Shown here: positions 31,501 through 38,562 of the stretch, piece after piece
How positions within the stretch are numbered: position 1 is the first letter of the stretch
Layout: every line of letters begins with the position of its first letter
DNA from: Orlajensenia sp001423545
Lineage (GTDB): Bacteria > Actinomycetota > Actinomycetes > Actinomycetales > Microbacteriaceae
NCBI GenBank assembly: GCA_001423545.1
Contig: LMOK01000002.1
Span: 310,001-374,000 of the forward strand
Direction of reading: 5' to 3'
DNA length: 64,000 nt
The notes under the pieces: model-generated
The model's database searches: none
The model's input: the letters and a program-made list of their open reading frames with translations, nothing else
Told to the model about the DNA's origin: nothing
Position numbers and translations under genes: made by a program

Positions 31501-33214
31501 CAGCACGGTGCTGAGCAGCACGGACGTCGCTGCGCACTACGCGCTCGGCACCGGAGTGACGCCGAACGCCGCACCCACCGCGTCGTTCACGTCGACGCCC
31601 GGCGTGCTCACGGTCGATGTCGACGGATCGGCATCCGTCGACTCCGACGGCACCATCTCGTCCTACAGCTGGTCCTTCGGAGACGGGGGAACGGCGACAG
31701 GGCCGACGGCCACGCACGCCTACACGGCTGGGGGCACGTACACGGTGACGCTGACGGTGACGGACAACCAGGGTGCCACTGCGACCACCAGCTCGTCGGT
31801 CGTGGTCGCATCCCCGCCGCCGAACGTTCCGCCGGCCGCATCGTTCACCACCGCCGTGACGAACCTCGATGTGAGCGTCGACGGCTCGGCATCCACCGAT
31901 TCCGATGGCTCGATCACCGGTTACGCCTGGACGTTCGGCGATGGTGCAACGGCGTCGACTCCGACGGCGGCGCACTCCTACAGCGCCGCGGGCACCTACA
32001 CGATCGGCCTGACGGTGACCGACGACGATGGCGCGACCACGACCACGACGAGTGGCGTGACCGTGGCTCCGGCACCGCCGGCCAACGTCGCACCCACTGC
32101 CGCGTTCACGTCGAGTGCGACCTTCCTCTCGCTGTCTGTCGACGGCGGGACGTCCACCGACTCTGATGGAACGATCGCCTCGTACGCCTGGAACTTCGGT
32201 GATGGTGCGACCGCGACGACACCCACCGCGACCCACCCGTATGCTGCCGCAGGCACGTACAACGTGTCGCTGACAGTCACGGACGACGACGGCGCGACCA
32301 ACACGACGACCACAGCGGTCACTGTGTCGGCTCCGCCGCCGAACGCCCCGCCGACGGCCTCCTTCACGACGCAGGTCGACAGTCTCCACCTCGCGGTGAA
32401 CGGCACGGCTTCGTCGGACACGGACGGCACGATCACCTCGTACGCCTGGAACTTCGGCGACGGAGGTACGGCGACCGGTTCGACTGCAACCCACGACTAC
32501 GCGGCGGCCGGGACCTACACGGTGACGTTGACGGTCACGGACAACGCGTCGGGCACGGGAACCACGAGCAGCAGTGTCACGACTGTCGCGCCCCCCGGCC
32601 CCGCCGTGTACGCGAAGGATGCCTTCGGACGCACGACCAGCACCGGACTGGGGACCGCCGATGTCGGCGGCGCCTGGACCGTGTCCGGTGGTACGGCGAA
32701 CTTCTCGGTCGGCTCGGGCACCGCGAACCTGAAGGCTCCGCTCGGGGGAACTCTCACCGGATACCTCAACGGCGTCTCGACGACCGATTCCGAGGTTCGC
32801 GCCCAGGTCTCCATCGACAAGGTGCCGACAGGCACGGGCACCTACGCCTCGGTCTACGGCCGGACCGTCGGCACCGGTACCTACGGTGCCAAGCTGAGGT
32901 TCTTCCCCACGGGAGCAGTCACGCTGCAGGCGTCAGGAGGCTCGGCGATCGTCCTGCCCGGCCTCAGCTACACGCCCGGGGAGCAGTTGCAGGTACGAGT
33001 CCAGGTGACCGGGACCTCGCCGACGACGACTCGGGCCAAGGTCTGGCGCGTCGGAGAGCTGGAACCGACGACGTGGCAGGTCACGGGGACCGACTCGACG
33101 GCGGCGATGCAGGTTGCCGGTGGGGTGGCGATCCAGGTCTTCCTCCCCTCGTCCGCGACCAACGCGCCGGTGACCGGTCGTTTCGACAACCTGTTCGCCA
33201 CGGCCACCCAGTAG
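28523..33214 (+). CDS. Giant secreted multidomain protein: beta-propeller, Fn3, two LamG, four PKD, C-terminal lectin-like domain
   Basis: A 1563-residue exported protein, the largest in the window. Signal peptide MRVFARSRVLSIATVLAVTA ends near AVADT. Residues about 45-430 carry repeated blade-like units (NKVFAGGEF, KRLYAVGSFTSIAG, STVYVVGQFTTAN, SKVVIGGYFQSVNG, KYILYGGEFTRVNN), a propeller. A fibronectin-III-like stretch is at about 455-550. Two LamG/concanavalin-like domains follow (about 560-770 and 795-1005, both with DYWRL/LYWRL, RHVYM and a W-HH motif: GQWHHVV, GLWHHMV). Four PKD repeats start near 1015, 1100, 1187 and 1273 (SYSWSFGDGG, GYAWTFGDGA, SYAWNFGDGA, SYAWNFGDGG). The last 200 residues form another beta domain. 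No sortase motif or C-terminal helix. Likely a carbohydrate-binding matrix or adhesion protein. Confidence 0.88.
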   Translation: MRVFARSRVLSIATVLAVTAGLVLVAQPAVADTAPPITGTPETVSSDALPTVQIDGVVWDQEVAGNKVFAGGEFGTARPAGADPGVNTVVRNNLLSYNLTTGVLDATWAPNANARVRNLAVSPDGKRLYAVGSFTSIAGATRYRIAAFDTATGALISTFKPVINGKINAVAVTNSTVYVVGQFTTANNVAVAGGAALDAATGATKTGWIPQIANGQATSIVVKSDGSKVVIGGYFQSVNGSSSPGYGLASLDGTTAAIQPFNVNNSVRNADANAAISSLASDEGGVYGTGQHYGSGTLEGTFYASWDTGDIIWVEDCHGDTYSVYPVGDVIYTTSHAHYCGNIGAFPQTEPWTMHRALAFTKTVQGTITNDPHGYTNWAGTPRPALLDWFPDINTGSFTGVGQGGWSVSASGDQKYILYGGEFTRVNNTKQQGLVRFAAKAVAPNKDAPRLSGANYVPNVVSFATGTARIAWPANWDRDNASLKYDVIRNGVTAAPVYSTTVNSNFYTLPTMKFVDTGLTPGATYTYRIRVTDPFGNVVNGNNVSVVVASSGSISDYATDVLDDDPTDYWRLGETSGPTAYDWAGSQDATASSGVTFGATGAIGSDSNTAATFSGNSSGLVSTQSAIEGPNSFAIETWFKTTSTSGGKIVGFGNSSTGTSTNYDRHVYMDNAGRVLFGVHPGTSRVVQSGTGYNDGQWHHVVANLGPSGMQLYVDDVRVGQRSDTTYGQAYSGFWRIGGDSSWSGANFFQGTIDDVAIYPAPLSFQQVDSHWVKSGRTSSIPAAPADSYGARVFNDSPDLYWRLNEGVGAGTANDAGMSDNDGSYTGGVTKGITGAISGTTNKAASFNGSNGLVASNAVFSNPKNYTEELWFNTTTNSGGKLIGFGSSNTGTSGSYDRHVYMQDDGKLVFGVWTGFTNTITTPGAYNDGLWHHMVATQSTTSGMALYVDGALIGTNGQTDAQAYDGYWRVGGDNTWGSSSPFIDARIDEAAVYSTVLSSTDVAAHYALGTGVTPNAAPTASFTSTPGVLTVDVDGSASVDSDGTISSYSWSFGDGGTATGPTATHAYTAGGTYTVTLTVTDNQGATATTSSSVVVASPPPNVPPAASFTTAVTNLDVSVDGSASTDSDGSITGYAWTFGDGATASTPTAAHSYSAAGTYTIGLTVTDDDGATTTTTSGVTVAPAPPANVAPTAAFTSSATFLSLSVDGGTSTDSDGTIASYAWNFGDGATATTPTATHPYAAAGTYNVSLTVTDDDGATNTTTTAVTVSAPPPNAPPTASFTTQVDSLHLAVNGTASSDTDGTITSYAWNFGDGGTATGSTATHDYAAAGTYTVTLTVTDNASGTGTTSSSVTTVAPPGPAVYAKDAFGRTTSTGLGTADVGGAWTVSGGTANFSVGSGTANLKAPLGGTLTGYLNGVSTTDSEVRAQVSIDKVPTGTGTYASVYGRTVGTGTYGAKLRFFPTGAVTLQASGGSAIVLPGLSYTPGEQLQVRVQVTGTSPTTTRAKVWRVGELEPTTWQVTGTDSTAAMQVAGGVAIQVFLPSSATNAPVTGRFDNLFATATQ

Positions 33215-33247
33215 GGAGGTCTCCCGAGATCGCTGGAGGGGGCGACG

Positions 33248-34192
33248 ATGCGCACGGATGACGATGAGCCCACGACACTCGTGGTGACCATCGGCGTGCT
33301 CACCTATCGTCGCCCCGCCGATCTCGTGGCGATCCTCCCGGTGCTCGTCGAACAGGCCGAAGCCTCGGCGGACGACGTACGAGTGCTGGTCATCGACAAT
33401 GCGCCGGAGCCCTCGGCCGAGAGGACGGCACGGTCGTTCCCGCCACGATCCGTGCACTACGTCCACGAACCGTCGCCCGGGATCGCGGCCGCTCGCAATC
33501 GCGCGATCGACGAGTCCGAGCGGTCCGACCTGCTCATCTTCATCGACGACGACGAACGGCCCGTCGGCGAGTGGCTCGCAGCCCTGCTCACCACGTATCG
33601 CGCGGAACGGCCGGCCGGCATCGCCGGTCCGGTCATCTCCCAGTACGAGGAGGAACCGGACCCCTGGATCGTGGGCGGTGGCTTCTTCGCCCGGGAGCGC
33701 TTCACGACGGGCACCGAGGTCCAGGTCGCCGCGACCAACAACCTCCTGCTCGACCTCGCCGTCGTGCGCCGCCTGGGTCTGCGGTTCGATGAGGAGTTCG
33801 GTCTCAGTGGCGGATCGGACACTCTCTTCACGCGCAGCCTCACCGCGGCCGGTGAGCGGATCGTCTGGTGCGATGAGGCCGTCGTCCTCGACATCGTCCC
33901 GTCCTCACGACTCACGCGCCGCTGGGTGCTGCAGCGCTACTACCGGATGGGCAACACATGGAGTCGAACCACGGTGCTGCTCAGCCGATCGACGCCGAGT
34001 CGTATCATCGCTCGGCTCTCGCTGACGGCAGGCGGCGCGGCGCGAGTCGCGCAGGGCGCAGCGCGGTCGACGTCGGGCAGGCTGGCTCGGTCGGTCTCAC
34101 GCGACGCGCGGGGTCAGCGCACGCTCAATCGCGGTCTCGGGATGATGGCGGGAGCCTGGGGCCACGTCTACGCGGAATACAAGCGCGCTTGA
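33248..34192 (+). CDS. Family 2 glycosyltransferase
   Basis: A 314-residue GT2 enzyme. Motifs: VVTIGVLTYRRPADLVAILP at the N-terminus, VLVIDNAPEPSAERT, SPGIAAARNRAIDESERSDLLIFIDDDERP (the DxD-type metal site, about residues 98-102), TNNLLLDLAVVRRLGLRFDEEFGLSGGSDTLF (about 158-189). No real membrane helix. It has a strong GGAGGGGG ribosome site. The gene follows the giant secreted protein by 33 bases containing a small GGGAG/CTCCC hairpin, so it may be partly co-transcribed. Its 3' end overlaps the convergent GT4 gene by 25 bases. Sugar specificity is unknown. Confidence 0.9.
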   Translation: MRTDDDEPTTLVVTIGVLTYRRPADLVAILPVLVEQAEASADDVRVLVIDNAPEPSAERTARSFPPRSVHYVHEPSPGIAAARNRAIDESERSDLLIFIDDDERPVGEWLAALLTTYRAERPAGIAGPVISQYEEEPDPWIVGGGFFARERFTTGTEVQVAATNNLLLDLAVVRRLGLRFDEEFGLSGGSDTLFTRSLTAAGERIVWCDEAVVLDIVPSSRLTRRWVLQRYYRMGNTWSRTTVLLSRSTPSRIIARLSLTAGGAARVAQGAARSTSGRLARSVSRDARGQRTLNRGLGMMAGAWGHVYAEYKRA

Positions 34193-35322
34193 GCCCCGAG
34201 ACCTCTCTCTCCGCGCCGGATGCGCACCGCACGCTCGTACGCCTGCGCGTGCTGCGATCCGACGGTGCTCCAGCTGCGTCTCGACAGATCGGGTCGCTCG
34301 GTTCCGATGTCGCGCACTGCCGCCAGTGCTCGGGCCAGGTCAGCGGCATCCACTGTTCCGGTGAATCGTTGCACCCACGTCTCTCCGACCTCGGTCGCCA
34401 GATCGGCGTTCGTCTCGTTCTCCGGGACCAGGATGGGGCGCCCCAGCGAGAGCGCGAGGATGGCGACTCCCGAGTTGTGCATCTCGCGGTAGGGGAGCAC
34501 GACCAGCTCCGCCTCGCCCACCTCCTCGGCGAGCCGCTCGTCGTCCACGTACTCGAACGCCGCGTCGATGCGGCGGTCTCCGATGGCGGCCGCCTCGATC
34601 TCGGCTTGGAGCTCGGGGGTGGCCCTCCCGACGATGCGCAGGGCGGCGTCAGGGTCGTCGAAGCCCTGGAATGCCGTGACGAGGTCGTCCACTCCCTTGT
34701 AGGGGCGGATCAGCCCGAAGAACAGAAGACGTCCTCGCTGCCTCGGCGGATGCGGTCGCCCGGAGAACCACTCGATGTAGTCGCCGTGCAGGATGGTGGC
34801 GACGGCGGCACCGTCGGGCACCGTCGTGCGATCGTTCAACCTGATCCACAGCGCAGTTCCTCGAGCACTCAACCGGTCGAGGGCATTCGTGACGACGCCG
34901 CGGCGCTCGTGCGGGGCGAGGTTGTGTGCGGTGCGCACCAGAGCGGTACGTGTCAGGCGCAGGCGGAGAAGCAGGGCCAGGAAGAGCAGAGCGCCGCCGG
35001 CGGATCGCACCCGACTGCTGCGGAGGAAGAGCACGTCGGGCAGGTGCAGGTGGAACACGTCGTACCGACCGAACAGGGCGGTGCGCCAGGTGAAGGGCCT
35101 CTGGGCGACACCCGGGACCCGGCGGAGCACCTGCGTCAGATAGGGATTCGTCGTCGGACCCGGCTCGCCGAACGACTGCAGGATCCGGAGCGGCTGCGGG
35201 GGACGGGAGGGGCTGGCGATGGTCTGTCGTCCTTCGAGTCGGGTGAACGCGTGACGGAAGCTGAGCGATCCCCAACCTATCGCGTCGTCTCGCCGGACGG
35301 CGTGGGTAGACTCGCGACACAT
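34168..35322 (-). CDS. GT-B glycosyltransferase (family 4-like)
   Basis: A 384-residue GT-B enzyme. The N-terminal domain begins near residue 44 (LRILQSFGEPGPTTNPYLTQVL). The C-terminal nucleotide-sugar domain has RLLFFGLIRPYKGVDDLVTAF (about 198-218), a LRIVGRATP strand, and the E-x7-E-like region LPYREMHNSGVAILALSLGRPILV (about 275-298). A hydrophobic patch with basic residues (GALLFLALLLRLRLTRTALV) may touch the membrane. The only in-frame start upstream of the conserved part is ATG 35322, which gives about 40 extra residues without obvious homology; the real start could be a rarer codon. Its end overlaps the GT2 gene by 25 bases, tail to tail. Confidence 0.86.
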   Translation of the reverse strand: MCRESTHAVRRDDAIGWGSLSFRHAFTRLEGRQTIASPSRPPQPLRILQSFGEPGPTTNPYLTQVLRRVPGVAQRPFTWRTALFGRYDVFHLHLPDVLFLRSSRVRSAGGALLFLALLLRLRLTRTALVRTAHNLAPHERRGVVTNALDRLSARGTALWIRLNDRTTVPDGAAVATILHGDYIEWFSGRPHPPRQRGRLLFFGLIRPYKGVDDLVTAFQGFDDPDAALRIVGRATPELQAEIEAAAIGDRRIDAAFEYVDDERLAEEVGEAELVVLPYREMHNSGVAILALSLGRPILVPENETNADLATEVGETWVQRFTGTVDAADLARALAAVRDIGTERPDLSRRSWSTVGSQHAQAYERAVRIRRGERGLGAQARLYSA

Positions 35323-35378
35323 GCGGGCGGTTCCCCCCGCACCCGGTCGGCACTGCGCGTTCCGCAGGAGGTGAGGAG

Positions 35379-36260
35379 ATGACCCTCCCCCTGCTGCGCC
35401 CGTCGATCGTCGCGTACAACGGCTACGACTCCGGTCTCGGAAACCGGGTGCGCGTCGTCCTCGGCTGCAAGAGCCTGGCTGATCACGAGAACCGGGACTT
35501 CAGCTACGTCTGGCCCACCGGGCCGCTGTTCGGTCCGAAGTTCCCCGAGCTGTGGGACTTCTCCGGCCGTACGATCTCGCGGGCGACCTCGCGGGTTCTC
35601 GCCAAGGTGTACCCGTACGTCGACGAGACCCTGACCTGGCTCGATGACGAGAAACGGCGCGAGCACGTCTGGCAGATCAGGACCGGCAGTCCGATCAAGC
35701 TCCCGGCCGGCGCCAGGAGCTGGCAGGAGGAGTTCAGGGCCCTGCAGCCCGCCGACGAGATCGCGCGAGCTGTGACGACCTTCTTCGATGCCCACCTCCG
35801 AGGTGCACCCTACGTGGGCGTCATGGTGCGAGCGCATGCCGTCTCCCACTCCGTGACCCGGGAGACCTCGCCCGTCGAATGGTTCATCACGCGGATGCAG
35901 CAGATCCGGGATGCCGATCCCGATGTCCGCTTCTTCCTCTCCTGCGATGTTCCCGAGGTGCAGGAGCGCATCATCGCGATGGTGCCGGGATGCGTCGCCC
36001 AGACCGACAAGGGCGCATACAACTCGGCCGAGGCCGTGCGGGCGTCGATCGTGGACCTCTATCTTCTGGCGGCATCCGGCTACCTGATCGGACCGCACTT
36101 CTCCAGCTTCATCCACCTCGCCGAACACCTCGCGGGCGATCGCCTGATCCTCGACACACCGGTCACCCCTCACGCGGAGCCCGACTATCTCCGCCAGGGG
36201 ATCGTCAACGACCCCCTGCGTCCATTCGTCCGCGTCGGGCAGTCGGGGGCAGTCTCGTGA
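35379..36260 (+). CDS. Putative NodZ/O-fucosyltransferase-like glycosyltransferase
   Basis: A 293-residue soluble protein. The N-terminal IVAYNGYDSGLGNRVRVVLGCKSLA (about residues 9-33) resembles the G-x-GNR-x-R segment of NodZ and related GT-B fucosyltransferases. The second half has YVGVMVRAHAVSHS (about 148-161), in the place of their H-x-R region, then DPDVRFFLSCDVPEVQERII and SAEAVRASIVDLYLLAASGYLIGPHFSSFIHLA (about 215-247), a typical 'D-LL-ls-...-G-SSFs-' ending. The match is by pattern only. In context it would add a deoxyhexose or similar sugar. It has a very strong ribosome site (AGGAGGTGAGGAG), and its stop overlaps the next start (GTGA). Confidence 0.6.
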   Translation: MTLPLLRPSIVAYNGYDSGLGNRVRVVLGCKSLADHENRDFSYVWPTGPLFGPKFPELWDFSGRTISRATSRVLAKVYPYVDETLTWLDDEKRREHVWQIRTGSPIKLPAGARSWQEEFRALQPADEIARAVTTFFDAHLRGAPYVGVMVRAHAVSHSVTRETSPVEWFITRMQQIRDADPDVRFFLSCDVPEVQERIIAMVPGCVAQTDKGAYNSAEAVRASIVDLYLLAASGYLIGPHFSSFIHLAEHLAGDRLILDTPVTPHAEPDYLRQGIVNDPLRPFVRVGQSGAVS

Positions 36261-37321
36261 CAGTCCGGGTCGCCGAGCGATCGACCATGACCCTCGATGC
36301 CCGGTTCGATCCGCGGGCCAACGGCCTGAACGCCGTGCGACTGCTGCTGGCGAGCGGCGTGATCGTCTGGCACGCGTTCCCGCTGACCGGGCAGGACATC
36401 CCCGACGGACCGCTCCGGCAACTCCTGGCCTTCATCTGGGTCGACGGCTTCTTCGCCGCCTCGGGCTTCCTCATCGTCTCCAGCTGGATGCGCCGACCGA
36501 ACTGGTGGGCGTTCCTCAGTGCCAGGCTGCTCCGCATTCTCCCGGCCTTCTACACCTGCCTCATCATCACGGCCTTCGCCATCGCCCCGCTGGCGATCTG
36601 GCTCTCCAATTCGGTGTTCCCGCCGGGCTTCTGGGCGGATGGCGTCGGCTACGTGCTCAAGAACTCCAGCCTGCGCATCTTCCAGTACGACATCGCCGGG
36701 ACGCCACTCGGGGTTCCGGACGAAGGCGTCTGGAACGGGTCGATCTGGACCCTCTGGTGGGAGTTCCTCTGCTATCTGGGGGTGCTCCTCCTCGGTGTCA
36801 CCGGTTTGCTCAAGCGCAGCTGGGTGCTCCCCGTGGTCTTCGCGCTCTGCGTCATCGGTGTGCTCTCGACGTCGTACGGGCCGATCGACAACTTCTACGT
36901 CTACGCCGCGGCGCGGTTCGGGATCATGTTCATAGCCGGCGGCCTCCTCTTCAGGTTCCGCGCCCGCATCCGCGCGTCGTGGACCCTCGTTGCCCTCGCG
37001 ATGGTCGTGGTCGTCGCCTCTGCCTGGCTCCCGGACTACAGGGTCGTCGCGGCACTGCCGCTCGCCTACGCCGTCATCACCACCGGCGCCCTGCTGCGCC
37101 AGCGCATCTTCTGGCTGAGGAACGACGTCTCCTACGGGATCTACGTCTACGCCTTCCCGATCCAGCAGACCCTGGTTCTTCTCGGCGCAGCAGCCTGGGG
37201 CATCCCCGCGTTCATCCTGCTGTCCATCGTCCTGACGATCCCGTTCGCCGTGGCGAGCTGGGTCTTCGTCGAACGGCCGGCGCTCCGGCTACGGAAGCGG
37301 GCTCAGGGCGTCTCTGCGTGA
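36257..37321 (+). CDS. Membrane acyltransferase family 3 protein
   Basis: A 354-residue protein with about ten membrane helices. The Acyltransferase_3 start is FDPRANGLNAVRLLLASGVIVWHAF (conserved R and H, about residues 17-41), then FIWVDGFFAASGFLIVSSWMRR and a basic segment with SARLLRILPAFYTCLI. The WTLWWEFLCYLGVLLLG block and the final SWVFVERPALRLRKRA are typical. GTG 36257 forms a GTGA overlap with the previous stop; ATG 36287 is the alternative and loses ten residues. It would acylate a sugar of the polymer from the cytoplasmic acyl donor. Its 3' end overlaps the convergent polymerase gene by 33 bases. Confidence 0.9.
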   Translation: MTVRVAERSTMTLDARFDPRANGLNAVRLLLASGVIVWHAFPLTGQDIPDGPLRQLLAFIWVDGFFAASGFLIVSSWMRRPNWWAFLSARLLRILPAFYTCLIITAFAIAPLAIWLSNSVFPPGFWADGVGYVLKNSSLRIFQYDIAGTPLGVPDEGVWNGSIWTLWWEFLCYLGVLLLGVTGLLKRSWVLPVVFALCVIGVLSTSYGPIDNFYVYAAARFGIMFIAGGLLFRFRARIRASWTLVALAMVVVVASAWLPDYRVVAALPLAYAVITTGALLRQRIFWLRNDVSYGIYVYAFPIQQTLVLLGAAAWGIPAFILLSIVLTIPFAVASWVFVERPALRLRKRAQGVSA

Positions 37322-38557
37322 GACGACCGCCGGTGGTTCGAGCCCGATGGGCTTCAGCGCGGTCACCGGCACGAGCCCCAGTCCCACGGTGAGCACCAGC
37401 GTGGGCAGTGAACCGTAGATGGGGCTGAACAGGACGTTCCACAGCGTCGAGATGCCGAGGAACATCGTGATGCTCGTGGCCGTGCGCGTCGACAGGCCAT
37501 GCCCCAGCATGTGGAGCACGAGCACCACGATCCACGCCACGAACGCCAGACCGGGAAGGCCGAACTGGCTCCAGAGGTCTCCGGCGACCGAGTGGAGCTC
37601 GAATCCGCCACCGAAGAGGTAGGTCTCGACGTAGCCATTGTTCGGCTGATACCCGATCGACGCCATGCCGGTCTTCGCAACGAGGATGTCATCGAGGTTG
37701 GGCTGGACTCCGGCGCCGAATCCCCACGGGTGCGCTTGGAACAGTGCGAAGCTCGCCGCGGCCTCGGGGCGACCGCCGAGCAGGAGCGAGCCGGATGCCT
37801 CCAGCTGCGCGATCGTGCGCGACTGGGCCTGCTCCCCGAGATAGCCATCGACGATCAGAGCCGTGGCCAGGTTGTAGGTGATGGCCGCGATGACGGCGAC
37901 CATCGCGACCATCGCGAGGGAGCTGGCCCGCCGGGTGCGGAACTGCGGAAGCATCTGCCACAGGACGAGGACCGCCGTGATCATGAGGGTCGCGAAGCGG
38001 TAGCGGGAGTCGGTGCTGAGGGCGACGACCGCGAAGACGAGCAGGGCGACGGCCTCGACCGTGCGCAGGCCTGGACGGCTCACGAGCGACAGCACGATGA
38101 TCATGACGGGGAAGCCGACACCGAACTTCCAGGGATTCTCGTTCCCGCTCTCCGCACCGAGTGTGGCGCTGGCCAGCATCGCGAGGCCGAACAGTGCCCC
38201 GACCATCCAGTCGGGGATGATCGTGCGCGCCCAGAGCACGACGCCGACGGCGGTGACGATTCCCGTCAGCATCATGACGCCCGCGATCATGCCAGACACG
38301 CTCGAGGCGTGGTCGCCGGCAGAGACCTCCCGCAGCCAGATGCCGGAGACGGCAGCGAGCAGGCCGAGGATGGTGAACACCGTCGCGCCCCAGTAGCGCC
38401 GCAACTCCGTCACCCAGAGGGGAAGCAGGAGGAGGGCGACGACGTGGCCGACGGTGAGGCTGCCGCCGACGAAGATCCGCGAACCCACAGCGAGAACGGC
38501 GAAGCCTGCGACCAACCGGATGGTCAGGCCCGTGTGCTGCGGACCCGGTACGCGCAC
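37289..38557 (-). CDS. O-antigen ligase/Wzy-like polymerase
   Basis: A 422-residue multi-pass protein with about eleven hydrophobic helices and a large outer loop (about residues 235-325). The loop holds GGRPEAAASFALFQAHPWGFGAGVQPN and SIGYQPNNGYVETYLFGGGFELH, resembling the Wzy_C/WaaL pattern of a conserved Arg and a later N-x-Y/H before the next helix. In a Wzx/Wzy-type pathway it would polymerise flipped repeat units or attach them to a carrier. It starts six bases downstream of the Wzc-like gene stop, so it is the last gene of the minus-strand operon beginning at 45827. It overlaps the convergent acyltransferase gene by 33 bases. Confidence 0.85.
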   Translation of the reverse strand: MRVPGPQHTGLTIRLVAGFAVLAVGSRIFVGGSLTVGHVVALLLLPLWVTELRRYWGATVFTILGLLAAVSGIWLREVSAGDHASSVSGMIAGVMMLTGIVTAVGVVLWARTIIPDWMVGALFGLAMLASATLGAESGNENPWKFGVGFPVMIIVLSLVSRPGLRTVEAVALLVFAVVALSTDSRYRFATLMITAVLVLWQMLPQFRTRRASSLAMVAMVAVIAAITYNLATALIVDGYLGEQAQSRTIAQLEASGSLLLGGRPEAAASFALFQAHPWGFGAGVQPNLDDILVAKTGMASIGYQPNNGYVETYLFGGGFELHSVAGDLWSQFGLPGLAFVAWIVVLVLHMLGHGLSTRTATSITMFLGISTLWNVLFSPIYGSLPTLVLTVGLGLVPVTALKPIGLEPPAVVSRRDALSPLP

Positions 38558-38562
38558 CGGCG

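Noticed and set aside
30809..32494. Arg/Gly-rich open frame on the minus strand within the giant secreted protein gene.
   Set aside because: Antisense to LamG and PKD repeats; composition is an artefact of the repeated codons.
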